A stretch of DNA of 64,000 bases from BCD1 sp965230565 (GCA_965230565.1 CBDDLH010000016.1:2524150-2588149); one strand, 5' to 3'; counted from the stretch's first letter, positions 28,752 to 38,877 are shown. Notes: generated by a model not told the origin, from the letters alone. Numbers and translations: made by a program.

Positions 28752-29110
28752 GGCCAGTTTGCATTTTCGATTTTCGAAATGGCATTTACCTGGTTGGGCT
28801 TCGATTATATGGGGCGAAGTTAGGCATTAGTATGAAAAATCAAACCTTTTTGGAGATTAATTACACCTCACCCAGTAAGGCCTTTTTAAGTTAAAATCAG
28901 TATAAACTTTCAACTTATTGTCACTTTTACACTATATGAATTTCATACTCATCAATCCCCATCTAAAACACGGTAAACCTTTCAGAATGCAGGAAATAAT
29001 TTTTTTTAAAAAACTTCTTTTTTTCTGTTGTCGATCAAAATTCTGCTCTAAAAAAACATTTCTGAAAACGGAATATTAAATTTGATCTTACGAATCATCA
29101 AATAATTGAA
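28752..29110. promoter_or_regulatory. Divergent promoter region between DASS transporter and SGNH hydrolase
   Basis: A 359-base AT-rich gap with no gene. On the plus side TAAATTTG at 29077-29084 matches the TAnnTTTG -7 box, 27 bases before the hydrolase ATG. On the minus side a box one base off the consensus (28815-28822) has a TTTG about 18 bases further upstream (28841-28844). Both are candidates. Confidence 0.4.
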
Positions 29111-29692
29111 ATGAGCAATCCAAAAATAGTCTGCATGGGCGACAGCCTGACCGAAGGATATATGATCGACCTGAGTCAACGGTGGAGCGAATGGCTGAAA
29201 AAATCGCTTGGCATGGAGATCATCAACAGTGGAATCTCCGGAGATACCACCGGAGGAATGCTGTCCAGATTCAAGCCCATGGTCATTGATCATGAACCTA
29301 CTCATGTCATCATTATGGGGGGCACCAATGACGTTTCCCTCAACATCCCGGACGAACAGATCCTGGCCAACATCTATGCCATGACCAGGCAGGCCAAACA
29401 CTACGGCATTCAATCCATTATCGGTATTCCTACTCCATACTTTTACGAGGATACTCCCATGGGTAAAAGCTTCTTTCTGGAATCCCAAAGGTTAAGTGAA
29501 CGGATTGCAGAATATTCAGACAAACTCCGGGAATTTGTCAAAGAAGACGGACAGCCGATGATTGACTTTTCACAGGGATTGACTCCGGAATTGTTTCTGG
29601 AGGATGGGGTTCATCCGAATGAAGAAGGGCATGCTCAAATGGCTGAGACGGCCAAAGCTGCATTGGTTGAGATTTTGAAATTGAATACTTAA
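29111..29692 (+). CDS. SGNH/GDSL-family hydrolase (TesA-like)
   Basis: A 193-residue single-domain esterase or lipase of the SGNH type. All four blocks are visible: GDSLTEG at 10-16 with nucleophile Ser12, the Gly of GISGDTT at about 41, GGTNDV at 70-75 with the oxyanion Asn, and DGVHP at 165-169 with Asp and His of the triad. No signal peptide is seen, so it is probably cytosolic, unlike exported TesA. Substrates in this family range over acyl-thioesters, short esters and acetylated sugars and cannot be assigned here. It stands alone between two minus-strand genes. Confidence 0.88.
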   Translation: MSNPKIVCMGDSLTEGYMIDLSQRWSEWLKKSLGMEIINSGISGDTTGGMLSRFKPMVIDHEPTHVIIMGGTNDVSLNIPDEQILANIYAMTRQAKHYGIQSIIGIPTPYFYEDTPMGKSFFLESQRLSERIAEYSDKLREFVKEDGQPMIDFSQGLTPELFLEDGVHPNEEGHAQMAETAKAALVEILKLNT

Positions 29693-29767
29693 CTTAGGTT
29701 GCGGGTTTCGAGGCACGGGTAACGGGTTATGGTCTTATTTACAGTATAGTTTTCTGCTGAACAAGAA

Positions 29768-32074
29768 TTAATCAGGCTCGTCACTCATATAAAAAACGAT
29801 CATCCCCCCATTGGCGATAGCGGAATGATTTAGACTGGTTCCCTCTACCCTTTTCCCATTTACCTCTACCCTATTGACATAAACATTTTTCCTGCTTTGA
29901 TTCTCAGCCACTATCGTTAAAGTTTTTCCATTGGAAAGAGTAACCTCAGCCTTTTGTACCAAAGGACTTCCCAACGCATATTCATCCGATCCCGGAAGCA
30001 CCGGGTAAAAGCCCAATGCACTGAAAATATACCAGGCACTCATTTGTCCCGCATCATCATTGCCACACAAGCCATCCACTCCCGGACCATACATGGTATC
30101 CATGATCATTCTTACGCGCTCCTGGGTTTTCCAGGGCTTTCCTGTCCAATTGTACAAATATGGAATGTGGTGCCCCGGTTCATTGCCGTGCACATAATTC
30201 CCGATGATCCCGTCCCGGGTGATGTCCTCATTTTTTTCAATGTACTTATCCTCGATCTCTGTGGTAAAAATCCGATCCAGATGATTGGCAAAAGAATCTC
30301 TGCCGCCCATCATTTCAATCATAGCGTCCACATCCTGTGGAACGTACAAGCCATAATTCCAGGCATTTCCCTCAATGAAACCCTGTCCATGGGTATCCAG
30401 CGGATCAAAAGGCTCCCGCCAGGAACCATCATTATTCTTGGGTCGCATATAACCGGTCTTCGGATCAAAAACATTGACATAATAACCAGCTCGTTTGAGA
30501 TAGTCTTCTTTCGTTTTTTCATCACCAGCCAATCCTGCAATTTGGGCAATACACCAGTCGTCATAGGCAAATTCCAAAGTCTTAGAAACCGAAGAACCGC
30601 TTTTGCCTTCCGGCACATAACCCATCGTCATATAACTGTCCAACCCATCATAATACGATAGGGTTGAGCTATTCACACAAGCTTCTAATGCTCTATCCGG
30701 GCCGACATCCGTGGTTCCTTTCACCATTGCATCGGCAATAACAGATACGGAGTGATAACCGATCATGCACCAATTCTCATTGGCATAATGACTCCAGACA
30801 GGTAACATCTTATGAACACTTTGATCATGATGAGCCAGCATGGATTTGATCATGTCATTATTTCGCTCAGGTTGCAAAATATTAAATAATGGGTGCAATG
30901 CTCGATAAGTATCCCAAAGGGAAAAGATGGTATAGTTAGTAAAACCATCCGATTGATGGATGTTTTGATCCAACCCACGGTATTGACCATCTACATCTTC
31001 ATAAATAATGGGGCCTAACAGTGTGTGATACATCGCTGTGTAAAAAGTAGTTAATTGTGCCTCGGATTCGAATGCTGCTTTCACTTTTGAAAGTTCTTTA
31101 TTCCATTTAAGACGGGCACCTTCTTTCACCTTGCCAAAATCCCAATGAGGGGCTTCTGCCTTCAGGTTTTTCAAAGCCCCTGCCGCACTCACCGGAGAAA
31201 GGGCGAATTTCACCTTGATCTGTTCCCCTTCTTCCGTTTTAAAATCAAACCAGGCTCTCAGGTCTTTACCAGCCATCTCCGGAAAGTTCTTCGTCTCATC
31301 AAACCTTCGGTAAAAACCATTGTATTTTATATCATCATATTTTTTATGGCCATATTGGTAAAAGGGTTTGGAAAACTGCATGGCAAAAAACACCTTTTTC
31401 GTCCTTGCCCAGCCTTTAGTCTGACGGTAACCTGTCACCAAAGAATCGTTTTCCACCCTTACAAAGGTCCAGATGTTTTTCCCGTCGTAATTGTAAATAT
31501 TGGAGATGAGATCCAGGATGATGTGGCTGCTGTCGGACTTTGGGAAGGTGTATTGGTGGAAGCCTACCCTTTCTGTCGCTGTCAGCTCGGCTTTGATACC
31601 ATAATCCTCCAACAGGACCTCATAATATCCTGGCGATGCCATTTCATTATCATGCGAAAATTGTGAATGAAATCCACTGTCCGGGTTGTCAGCCTGGCCA
31701 GGTTCGAGTTTTAAAATTCCGGTGGTTGGCATGAGGAGAAAATCTCCAAGGTCGGAATGGCCGGTCCCGCTGAAATGGGTATGGCTGAACCCAAAAATCG
31801 TATTATCGTCGTATTGATAACCCGAGCAATAGTGGTAAGTTTCCCGATTATAAGCCCCATCGATAAAAAGTGGTTCCTGATTGGTCTCCGGGCTGAGCTG
31901 GACCATTCCAAAGGGGACGGTGGCTCCGGGAAAGGTATGTCCCATGTTTTTGGTACCGATGAAGGGATTTACAAAGGAAGTGTAATCTTGTTCGGCCTTA
32001 GTTTCCGGTGTTTGTTGTTTCGCACACCCTAAAAAGACCAAACCGGCAATTAACCAAATCCGGGATCTGAGCAT
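29768..32074 (-). CDS. GH92-family alpha-mannosidase, lipoprotein
   Basis: A 768-residue calcium-dependent exo-alpha-mannosidase-like enzyme that trims mannose from glycans. The N-terminus has a lipoprotein signal with the acceptor Cys17 (LVFLGCAKQ), so it is membrane-anchored. Family features are VNPFIGT and GHTFPGATVPFGMVQLSP near residues 36-63, SGYQYDD, GFSHTHFSGTG near 95-105, LWDTYRALHPL near 388, EGNAWNYG near 560, GNEPGHHIPYLYNW near 640 and CGNDDAGQMSAWYIFSALGFYPV near 690. The C-terminal domain is beta-rich. It is the next gene after an S9 peptidase and is separated from it by a terminator, so it is probably transcribed independently. No other mannan genes are near. Confidence 0.95.
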   Translation of the reverse strand: MLRSRIWLIAGLVFLGCAKQQTPETKAEQDYTSFVNPFIGTKNMGHTFPGATVPFGMVQLSPETNQEPLFIDGAYNRETYHYCSGYQYDDNTIFGFSHTHFSGTGHSDLGDFLLMPTTGILKLEPGQADNPDSGFHSQFSHDNEMASPGYYEVLLEDYGIKAELTATERVGFHQYTFPKSDSSHIILDLISNIYNYDGKNIWTFVRVENDSLVTGYRQTKGWARTKKVFFAMQFSKPFYQYGHKKYDDIKYNGFYRRFDETKNFPEMAGKDLRAWFDFKTEEGEQIKVKFALSPVSAAGALKNLKAEAPHWDFGKVKEGARLKWNKELSKVKAAFESEAQLTTFYTAMYHTLLGPIIYEDVDGQYRGLDQNIHQSDGFTNYTIFSLWDTYRALHPLFNILQPERNNDMIKSMLAHHDQSVHKMLPVWSHYANENWCMIGYHSVSVIADAMVKGTTDVGPDRALEACVNSSTLSYYDGLDSYMTMGYVPEGKSGSSVSKTLEFAYDDWCIAQIAGLAGDEKTKEDYLKRAGYYVNVFDPKTGYMRPKNNDGSWREPFDPLDTHGQGFIEGNAWNYGLYVPQDVDAMIEMMGGRDSFANHLDRIFTTEIEDKYIEKNEDITRDGIIGNYVHGNEPGHHIPYLYNWTGKPWKTQERVRMIMDTMYGPGVDGLCGNDDAGQMSAWYIFSALGFYPVLPGSDEYALGSPLVQKAEVTLSNGKTLTIVAENQSRKNVYVNRVEVNGKRVEGTSLNHSAIANGGMIVFYMSDEPD

Positions 32075-32093
32075 TTTTTCAAATTTGACAGTT

Positions 32094-32127
32094 AAAAAAA
32101 AGGCCCGCCAAAATTTTGGCGGGCCTT
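32094..32127 (-). terminator. Terminator after the S9 peptidase
   Basis: A perfect 26-base palindrome (32101-32126: AGGCCCGCCAAAA and its complement) is followed on the minus strand by a run of T. It lies 13 bases after the S9 stop codon. Confidence 0.92.
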
Positions 32128-32139
32128 AAAGATAACTTT

Positions 32140-34554
32140 TTATGGTCTGTTCTTCACATATTTTTCAAGCCATTGATCCTGCTCCCATAACAGGTGCAGA
32201 ATGCTTTCCTTGGCCCGGTAACCGTGACTTTCTTTAGGCAACATTACCAATCTCACCGTGGCTCCCAATCCTTTCAAGGCATTGAAATACCTTTCACTCT
32301 GCATCGGATAGGTTCCTGAATTATTATCAGCCTCTCCGTGAATCAACAACATGGGCGTTTTCATTTTGTCAGCATGCATAAATGGAGACATGGTGTAATA
32401 TACCTCCGGAGCTTCCCAGTAATTCCTTTCTTCGCTTTGGAAACCAAATGGTGTCAAAGTCCTGTTGTAGGCCCCACTCCTTGCAATCCCTGCAGCAAAA
32501 AGATCTGAGTGAGACAGAAGGTTGGCTACCATAAAGGCACCATAACTGTGTCCTCCGCAGGCAACCCTGTTGCGATCTATATATCCCATTTCATCAACCG
32601 CATCAATCGCTGCTTTGGCATTCGCTACCAATTGCTTTCTGAAAGAATCATTAGGCTCTTCATCTCCCTCTCCTACGATGGGGAAAGATGCATCATCCAA
32701 TACCACATATCCTTTGGAAACCCAATAGATCATGGAACCATAATAGGGATAAGTAAACTCGTTAGGGTTCTGGGTGTTCTGCCCGGCACTGGATTTGTCC
32801 TTGAATTCCGTTGGGTAAGCCCAAAGGATCATCGGCATTTTCTCCTTCTTCTCCTTATCGTAACCTACCGGCAAATAAAGTGTACCTGACAACTCCAGAC
32901 CGTCTTCTCTTTTGTAGGTAATCACCTCTTTATGGACATCCTGAATACTCTTGAACGGATTCTCAAAGAAAGTGATCTGCCTGAGTTCTCCCGTTTTGAG
33001 GTTTCTGAAATAGTTATTCGGATATTCTGTTGCAGATTCAATACGAACGCGGACTTCGTTCGTCTCAGGATCATAATCGCGTAACGATTCTCTTTTATCA
33101 GTGTATTCAGACTGGTAAAGACGGGTCTTTTCCTTGGTCTTCAAATTGATCTTATCAATGAATGGGAACTGTCCTTTTTCAGAATAACCTGCTCCATTGA
33201 GAAAAGCGTTGTTTCCTTCCATGGCCATTACAGAAGAGCCCATTTTATTTCTTTTCATCACGATGCTTCCAGGGTCGTTATAACGATCCTGGTAATTTCT
33301 GTCTTCAATAATGACCGGCTCCTGCGTATTGTCTGAAGGATTAAACGTATAAGCCTTGAGGTTACGGTTATTCCACCAGTAATCCATGGCTACAGCCATA
33401 TTGTCATTACCCCAGAAGATGGTATAATAACGGTTGAATGTTTTTACAAGACTTCTTGGTTTACCATTAAACGGCGCTTCCAGTTCAAAGACTTCGTCCC
33501 TGTAGTCAACTTTATTTTCAGGATCACCACCATCCAGTGCTTTTGCAAAAATGAGAGTAGCCGGTTTATCATTTCTCCAGGAAAGTTCTCTTCTTCCTGT
33601 TCTGGTTGCCATAAACCCTTGTGGAAGGTCTTCGATCAATGGCACTTCGAGTACCGTTTCTACTTGCTTACCATCTTTGGTATAAATGACCGTTTTTGAT
33701 GGGAATCGGCCGTAAGGCACCAGATAAGAAAATGGTTTTTCAACTGTATTGACCATCACGTAACTACCGTCTGGTGAAAAGCTGAGACTGTTATACATCG
33801 CTCCTTTCAGCCACACTTCGCTTTTTCCGTCAAGCGAAACCTTATGGATTTCAGACATAGCCAATTGCTCAAAATTGTGCTCATCAGCTTTGTTTTTCAA
33901 CAAATCCTGATAGGTTCTGTTCTGTGCTTTTTTACCGTCATTGACGGAAATGGTGGGTCCGGTTGGAATCGCAGCTTCCGTATCAATCAAAGGCTTTCGG
34001 TCTGAAGTTTTCATTTTTACCAGCAATGATTTTCCATCTTCGAACCAATTGATGACATCCCCGAGATTCGCGTTTACCGTTGGACCGGTAAGTTTACGAA
34101 CCGTTCCGGCTTTCACATCCAAAACCATTACCTCTACTCCTTCAACAGTAGTATTGGTCATGGCCACCATCGTTTGATCCGGAGACCAGGAAAAGTTTGT
34201 AAAGCGAGGCTTGTCCGGCAAACCTTTAACCTGGGTTTCCTTGGCACTTTTTTCCTTCAGGTTTTTTATCTTGACATTATTGTAATAAGTCACCCTACTT
34301 CCAATGTTCGTCCTGGGATCGATGCGCAGACCTCCCAATCGCAACTCTTCCTGGGACAACTCCTCAATGGATTTATAGGCGTCTCTGTACAGCAAAACCA
34401 TAAACTCCTTATTGTCATCGATCAGTACAGCAGGTGCGAGAGGCACATCGACTAATTCGAGAATCTCTTCAGAAGGTTTTTGGTAAGTCATGTTCACCTG
34501 GGCCTGTACAAACCCCAGGGGCAACAAAAAAAACAGGAATAATAATTTTTTCAT
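32140..34554 (-). CDS. S9-family prolyl-oligopeptidase-like peptidase, exported
   Basis: An 804-residue exported serine peptidase. After a signal peptide (about 1-18) comes a beta-propeller of about 500 residues and then an alpha/beta-hydrolase domain. The nucleophile is in GGHSYGAFM near residue 668, the Asp in HGEADNNSG near 740 and the His in KESHGYR near 777. The motif set (NYWEAPEVYY, SAGQNTQNP) is closest to the S9D glutamyl-endopeptidase-like group rather than to DPP IV, so cleavage after Glu is a reasonable inference but unproven. It is probably periplasmic. Upstream lies a large structured intergenic element, and downstream a clear terminator. Confidence 0.9.
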   Translation of the reverse strand: MKKLLFLFFLLPLGFVQAQVNMTYQKPSEEILELVDVPLAPAVLIDDNKEFMVLLYRDAYKSIEELSQEELRLGGLRIDPRTNIGSRVTYYNNVKIKNLKEKSAKETQVKGLPDKPRFTNFSWSPDQTMVAMTNTTVEGVEVMVLDVKAGTVRKLTGPTVNANLGDVINWFEDGKSLLVKMKTSDRKPLIDTEAAIPTGPTISVNDGKKAQNRTYQDLLKNKADEHNFEQLAMSEIHKVSLDGKSEVWLKGAMYNSLSFSPDGSYVMVNTVEKPFSYLVPYGRFPSKTVIYTKDGKQVETVLEVPLIEDLPQGFMATRTGRRELSWRNDKPATLIFAKALDGGDPENKVDYRDEVFELEAPFNGKPRSLVKTFNRYYTIFWGNDNMAVAMDYWWNNRNLKAYTFNPSDNTQEPVIIEDRNYQDRYNDPGSIVMKRNKMGSSVMAMEGNNAFLNGAGYSEKGQFPFIDKINLKTKEKTRLYQSEYTDKRESLRDYDPETNEVRVRIESATEYPNNYFRNLKTGELRQITFFENPFKSIQDVHKEVITYKREDGLELSGTLYLPVGYDKEKKEKMPMILWAYPTEFKDKSSAGQNTQNPNEFTYPYYGSMIYWVSKGYVVLDDASFPIVGEGDEEPNDSFRKQLVANAKAAIDAVDEMGYIDRNRVACGGHSYGAFMVANLLSHSDLFAAGIARSGAYNRTLTPFGFQSEERNYWEAPEVYYTMSPFMHADKMKTPMLLIHGEADNNSGTYPMQSERYFNALKGLGATVRLVMLPKESHGYRAKESILHLLWEQDQWLEKYVKNRP

Positions 34555-34901
34555 AACTAAATTTTTGAACTTGGTTTTATTAACAATGCAGTGATTTTAA
34601 AGATAACCATTATGGTAAATTGATTTTTTTATTTTGCCCATACCTTTGGATATGAGCCCTGATGTACCTCGCTGGCGGGGTCGGTTTTAAGTCTGAAAGT
34701 GTAAACTTTTTGACTTAAAATCGGGGGTGGAACCGCTTCCCGCATAGATTCCACCCCCGGATCATGGGAAAAGTCCCCTTTTCTCCATTGACCCGACCCC
34801 GCCAGCGAGGTACATCTTTTCTTTCATTTCAACCTTCATATCCAGTTGTGTGATATTTGCCCCAATCCCCCTCACAATCAATTGATTTTCAACAAAACAC
34901 C
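34555..34901. other. Intergenic region with a large nested inverted repeat
   Basis: Besides the element at 34661-34816 (separate entry), the flanks are AT-rich and hold no gene. The part nearest 34555 would carry the promoter of the S9 gene, but no good TAnnTTTG box is seen. Confidence 0.6.
34661..34816. repeat. 156-bp element: 24-bp perfect outer stem enclosing three hairpins
   Basis: The outer arms 34661-34684 and 34793-34816 are perfect complements over 24 bp. Inside are three hairpins: 34685-34693 with 34712-34720 (9 bp, plus an inner 5-bp stem AAAGT/ACTTT), 34722-34732 with 34749-34759 (11 bp) and 34768-34773 with 34778-34783 (6 bp). There is no open frame and no T-run on either side. 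It could fold as a multibranched RNA or as a cruciform mobile repeat. Confidence 0.85.
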
Positions 34902-36755
34902 TTATTTCAACTCCAGCACCACAGCCGTTTTAGCAGGGAAGATTACTTTTCCTTTCAACGTATAGACTTTCGAAGTAATAACATCCTTGCCCTCGCTGTA
35001 ACCTTCGGTTATTTCCGAAAATCGGGTCATATCCACCTCTGCCGGAGCCATTGATTTATTGAGCAAAACCAATACTTTGCCTTCATCAGTATAGCGTACA
35101 AAAACATAGACACCGTTTACGGGAACAAATTGCATCAATTTCCCATCATGAATAACTTTATTGTCTTTTCGCCAGTTCAACAGAGTCTTCAAATAGTCCT
35201 GTACATCCTTTTGGTCAGCGGAAAGTCCCTGGCCTGTAAAACCGTTAACCTTATCTCCTTCCCAGCCACCAGGAAAATCTGAACGAATTATGCCATGATC
35301 TCCGGGAGCACCCGGATTTTTCATCAAAATTTCAGAACCATAATAAATCTGGGGCACCCCTCTCATGGTGAGGAAATACGCCATGCCCATTTTGAAAAGA
35401 TCGATATCCTCCCGAACCTGGGTATAAAAACGGTCCATATCGTGATTATCAGGGAAAACTACGAGGTTATCCGGATCAGGATAGAGGAAATCAAATGCCA
35501 GCATCTCATACATCTGGATCATGCCGCTTCCATATTGTTGCTCCTGATTAATAAAGCTTTCCTTTACAGCTGCCTGAAGCGGAAAATCCATCAAGCTCGG
35601 CAGACAGGAGGTATACCCGTCATGGTTAACTTTATTCGCTTGCCAGTAAGAAACAATAGCCGGGCTATTATTCCATTCTTCCCCCACAATATTGAGGTTA
35701 GGATATTCTGCCATCACCTCACAAGTCCATCGGGACATAAAATCTTTGTCCGGGTAAGGATACGTATCCATACGAATTCCAGCAAGGTCGACATATTCCA
35801 CCCACCAGACGGTGTTGAAAATCAAGTAATCTGCCATCAACTCATTACGCTGATTCATATCAGGCATGGTCCGGACAAACCAGCCATCAGAGAAATGCTT
35901 TTTATCGTACTCAGACGCATGGATATCCTGAACCGTATGTTTTCTGTGGTTGGTGTTCACATATTGACCATCAAAATTGATCCAGTCAGCTGTCGGAGGA
36001 TCTAACACAAACCAGTGCTCGGAGCCACAGTGGTTGACAATCATATCCATGATCAATTTGATGCCTTTGGATTTGGCTTCCTTACTCATTTTCAGGTAAT
36101 CCTCATTGGTTCCGTATCTTCTGTCTACATTATAAAAATCTGTGGCTGCATAGCCATGATAGGAATAATCGTACATGTCATTCTCCAAAACCGGATTCAG
36201 CCAGATTGCCGTAAATCCCATGTCATGAATGTAATCAAGGTTCTTACGGATACCTTCAATATCACCTCCGTGACGACCTCCCTTAAACGAGCGATTGGCT
36301 TTTTCTTTCATCCCCTTGACATTATCATTTCCAGGGTCACCATTCGCAAAACGGTCTGGGGTTATCAGGTACATCACATCCGAGGTATTAAACCCCTCCT
36401 TCATAGCCGAACCTTCTTCCCGTTCCCAAAGTGCATAGCTATGACTCTCAACCAATTTTCCGTCTTTTTCAAACCGGATGTCAAATTTTCCGGGTTTCGC
36501 ATCAGCTGCAATGTTGAGGTAAACAAAAATGTAATTAGGGTTGGGCGTTCTGACCGTTGTGGTAATCTCAACGCCTTCATAATTTATCACCGGGGAAAGG
36601 GAAGTAATATCCTCACCATAAACGAGCAATTGCAACTCAGGGTTGTTCATGCCTGCCCACCAGTTGGGCGGCTCGATTCGGCTGATTTTATCCTGAGCAA
36701 AAAGCCCACTAAAAGTCAGGGATATAAATATTAGAAATACGATTGCCTTCTTCAT
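34902..36755 (-). CDS. GH13 alpha-amylase/neopullulanase (SusA-like), exported
   Basis: A 617-residue exported enzyme that hydrolyses alpha-1,4 glucans such as starch fragments, pullulan or cyclodextrins. A signal peptide (about 1-20) is followed by the cyclomaltodextrinase-type N-terminal beta domain (IEPPNWWAGM near residue 27). The GH13 barrel carries GFTAIWLNPV near 175, the nucleophile in AGIRMDTYPY near 328, the acid Glu in IVGEEWNN near 355 and the transition-state Asp in FPDNHDMD near 437. A C-terminal beta domain closes the protein. It resembles SusA-type enzymes of the Bacteroides starch system, but no SusC, SusD or regulator lies nearby. Confidence 0.93.
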   Translation of the reverse strand: MKKAIVFLIFISLTFSGLFAQDKISRIEPPNWWAGMNNPELQLLVYGEDITSLSPVINYEGVEITTTVRTPNPNYIFVYLNIAADAKPGKFDIRFEKDGKLVESHSYALWEREEGSAMKEGFNTSDVMYLITPDRFANGDPGNDNVKGMKEKANRSFKGGRHGGDIEGIRKNLDYIHDMGFTAIWLNPVLENDMYDYSYHGYAATDFYNVDRRYGTNEDYLKMSKEAKSKGIKLIMDMIVNHCGSEHWFVLDPPTADWINFDGQYVNTNHRKHTVQDIHASEYDKKHFSDGWFVRTMPDMNQRNELMADYLIFNTVWWVEYVDLAGIRMDTYPYPDKDFMSRWTCEVMAEYPNLNIVGEEWNNSPAIVSYWQANKVNHDGYTSCLPSLMDFPLQAAVKESFINQEQQYGSGMIQMYEMLAFDFLYPDPDNLVVFPDNHDMDRFYTQVREDIDLFKMGMAYFLTMRGVPQIYYGSEILMKNPGAPGDHGIIRSDFPGGWEGDKVNGFTGQGLSADQKDVQDYLKTLLNWRKDNKVIHDGKLMQFVPVNGVYVFVRYTDEGKVLVLLNKSMAPAEVDMTRFSEITEGYSEGKDVITSKVYTLKGKVIFPAKTAVVLELK

Positions 36756-36920
36756 TTGTAAAGATTTATTATGTTCTTGTAAATTTTACACAAAGTACTA
36801 ACCGAAGGGGAATTTTCCAAATATTCCTTTTGCACAAAAAACTACAAAACCCCTTTAGTACAAAGGTTTTGGAATAATCCAGGAGGTTAACAGTGTTGCC
36901 TCTTATGCTTTATTGACAGA

Positions 36921-37991
36921 TCAATGCTCCATATTCAGCTTAGCTCTCAACAGATAATCATTGGCCGTCAGGTACAACCAACCCCGCCTTTCATCCAGAG
37001 CACAATTAGCCATAGGCTGCCCGACCTTGAGAATACCTATTGGTTCCAGGGAAGGGTTAAAAATCCAGATTCCTCCCGGGCCGGTAGCAAAAATATTTCC
37101 GTGCTGATCAACTTTCAGACCATCCGGCAGACCTGGCTCTTCATCTAACTTTGCAGTGGCATCGTAAAACACCCGTCCATTAACAAACCGACCTTCTTCA
37201 TTCCGCTCAAAAACCATCCACAAGGCCTTTTCAGGGTCAGAGTTGGCCACATACAAAAGACTTTCATCCGGCGAAAGCGCGATACCATTGGGACGGGTAA
37301 GTCCGTCATAAATGAGCTCCACACCAGTCTCAGGGTGCCATTGGTAAACTCCCTGGAAATCGAGTTCTTTTATTTCACTATTCTCCTGCCCCGGCAAACC
37401 ATAGGGAGGATCCGTGAAATATATAAACCCATCATTCGATAGGCAGAGGTCATTTGGGCTATTAAAAGCCTTACCCTGATAATCCTTAACCAACAGTTCA
37501 TAATCAGGTTTCGGATCCTGCAGGGAAGCTTTCATTCTGGCCACTGCCCGATTACCGTGTTGACACATCACCAAATTTCCTGAAGCATCAATTATTAATC
37601 CATTGGCTCCCTGCTCCCGGCTGTATTGTTCGTCCCCGGTATAACCTGATTTTTCCAGGTAAACCCGCGCACCGCCGGACTTATCCCATTGATAAATGAC
37701 GTTTTCGGGCACATCTGTGAATAACAACATGTCTTCCGATTCCACCCAAACCGGTCCTTCTGGCCAGGAATATCCGGCTCCAAGTTTTTGCACCAATGGC
37801 TCTGCAGCCAAAAGGTTTAAAACCGAAGAATCCAATATTTCCAGGGTAACCTCTTCCCATACAGGCCAGATTGCGGTGGTATCGGAGGTAGGATTTCCTT
37901 CCTGACCGGTAGGTTTGCTTTCTTTACAGGAAAGTCCAACAAACAAGATTATTGAAAAAGCAAACAGTAAAAAGGATTTTGATCGATACAT
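36921..37991 (-). CDS. SMP-30/gluconolactonase-family lipoprotein
   Basis: A beta-propeller lactonase of the SMP-30/gluconolaconase/LRE family, which opens sugar lactones such as gluconolactone. I start it at the ATG 37991, which gives a good lipoprotein signal (SKSFLLFAFSIILFVGLSC, acceptor Cys). A longer frame from 38054 adds 21 residues before that signal and is less likely. The family pattern is seen in EGPVWVESEDMLLFTDVPEN near the start, FNSPNDLCLSNDGFIYFTDPPYG in the middle, LTRPNGIALSPDESLLYVAN and LPDGLKVDQHGNIFATGPGGI later. It is anchored in the periplasm or at the surface. The gluconate genes 12 kb away could use its product, but they are not linked as an operon. Confidence 0.88.
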   Translation of the reverse strand: MYRSKSFLLFAFSIILFVGLSCKESKPTGQEGNPTSDTTAIWPVWEEVTLEILDSSVLNLLAAEPLVQKLGAGYSWPEGPVWVESEDMLLFTDVPENVIYQWDKSGGARVYLEKSGYTGDEQYSREQGANGLIIDASGNLVMCQHGNRAVARMKASLQDPKPDYELLVKDYQGKAFNSPNDLCLSNDGFIYFTDPPYGLPGQENSEIKELDFQGVYQWHPETGVELIYDGLTRPNGIALSPDESLLYVANSDPEKALWMVFERNEEGRFVNGRVFYDATAKLDEEPGLPDGLKVDQHGNIFATGPGGIWIFNPSLEPIGILKVGQPMANCALDERRGWLYLTANDYLLRAKLNMEH

Positions 37992-38068
37992 AGTGCACTT
38001 GTTTCCGGAAAAATACGGAATATCAGAAAAACCACCTGCCCGGGGCGGACTCAATCTGTCAAGGAGCT

Positions 38069-38794
38069 TTATTTAGACAATATTCTATCCGCTAAAGCCG
38101 GAAAGAGAAATGCAATCATCAGGAAAACCCTCATAATCGGCACAGTGATTATCTTCCGCTCTTTTTCCAATTGTTTCAAAGCCATTCGAACCAGTTTTTC
38201 GGCATCCATCTTTTTTTCATCTCTGCCATTGGTCATCCCGGTATCCGTGACAGGAGGGATGAATTCAAAAACTTTTACTGATGTATCTTTCAGGGCATAT
38301 TGTAAACCCTTGGTGAAATTCCGCATCCCGGCTTTGGAAGCGGAATAAACAAGCCCGTCAGATTTGGGAAAGGCTCCAAGGCCGGAAGTGGTATTGATGA
38401 TATACGCCTTGTCCGCATTTCTGAGTAAAGGAAGCAACTGTTGGGTGAGTATCAATTGCCCGACCAGGTTGACACGAACTTCCTGATCAATTCTCTCCGG
38501 AGCAACAGCTTCCTCACAATAAAGATAATTGTACTGCACCCCGGCATTATTGAAAAGCATATTGAGGTCGGAATGTTGATTTTGAATTTGTACAACAGCT
38601 TTTTCAATTTCTTCAGTTTTAGAAAGATCACATGGCAAAGTAAAAAAACCTTGTTCCCGGGCATTTTTAAGCTTTGATTCATTTCTCCCAAGAAGAATAA
38701 CTTCATTCCCACGTTTCAAAAGTACTTTTCCTAATTCGTAACCGATTCCGGAGGTCCCTCCGGTAATTAAAATTTTGTTTCCAGATAATTCCAT
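38069..38794 (-). CDS. Short-chain dehydrogenase/reductase (SDR), DltE-like
   Basis: A classical SDR of about 241 residues from the ATG at 38794; a frame from 38812 adds six residues. The nucleotide motif TGGTSGIG is near residue 12, NNAG near 83 and the active-site YSASK near 150, so the catalytic residues are intact. The C-terminus is hydrophobic (VFLMIAFLFPALADRIL), which suggests membrane association. NAD(P)-dependent oxidation or reduction of an unknown alcohol or ketone is expected. It lies 80 bases after a Crp-like regulator gene on the same strand; co-transcription is possible. Confidence 0.85.
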   Translation of the reverse strand: MELSGNKILITGGTSGIGYELGKVLLKRGNEVILLGRNESKLKNAREQGFFTLPCDLSKTEEIEKAVVQIQNQHSDLNMLFNNAGVQYNYLYCEEAVAPERIDQEVRVNLVGQLILTQQLLPLLRNADKAYIINTTSGLGAFPKSDGLVYSASKAGMRNFTKGLQYALKDTSVKVFEFIPPVTDTGMTNGRDEKKMDAEKLVRMALKQLEKERKIITVPIMRVFLMIAFLFPALADRILSK

Positions 38795-38877
38795 TGCTTT
38801 TTTTAAAAACAAATTTGGAACATCCTGAAAAGCCGATCATTAACATAGGTTAAGAAGTGTTGCTGGTTGCTGTCGTT

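Noticed and set aside
25373..38054. A polysaccharide-utilisation locus
   Set aside because: Several glycosidases occur, but there is no SusC/SusD pair and no hybrid regulator among them, and terminators separate the genes.
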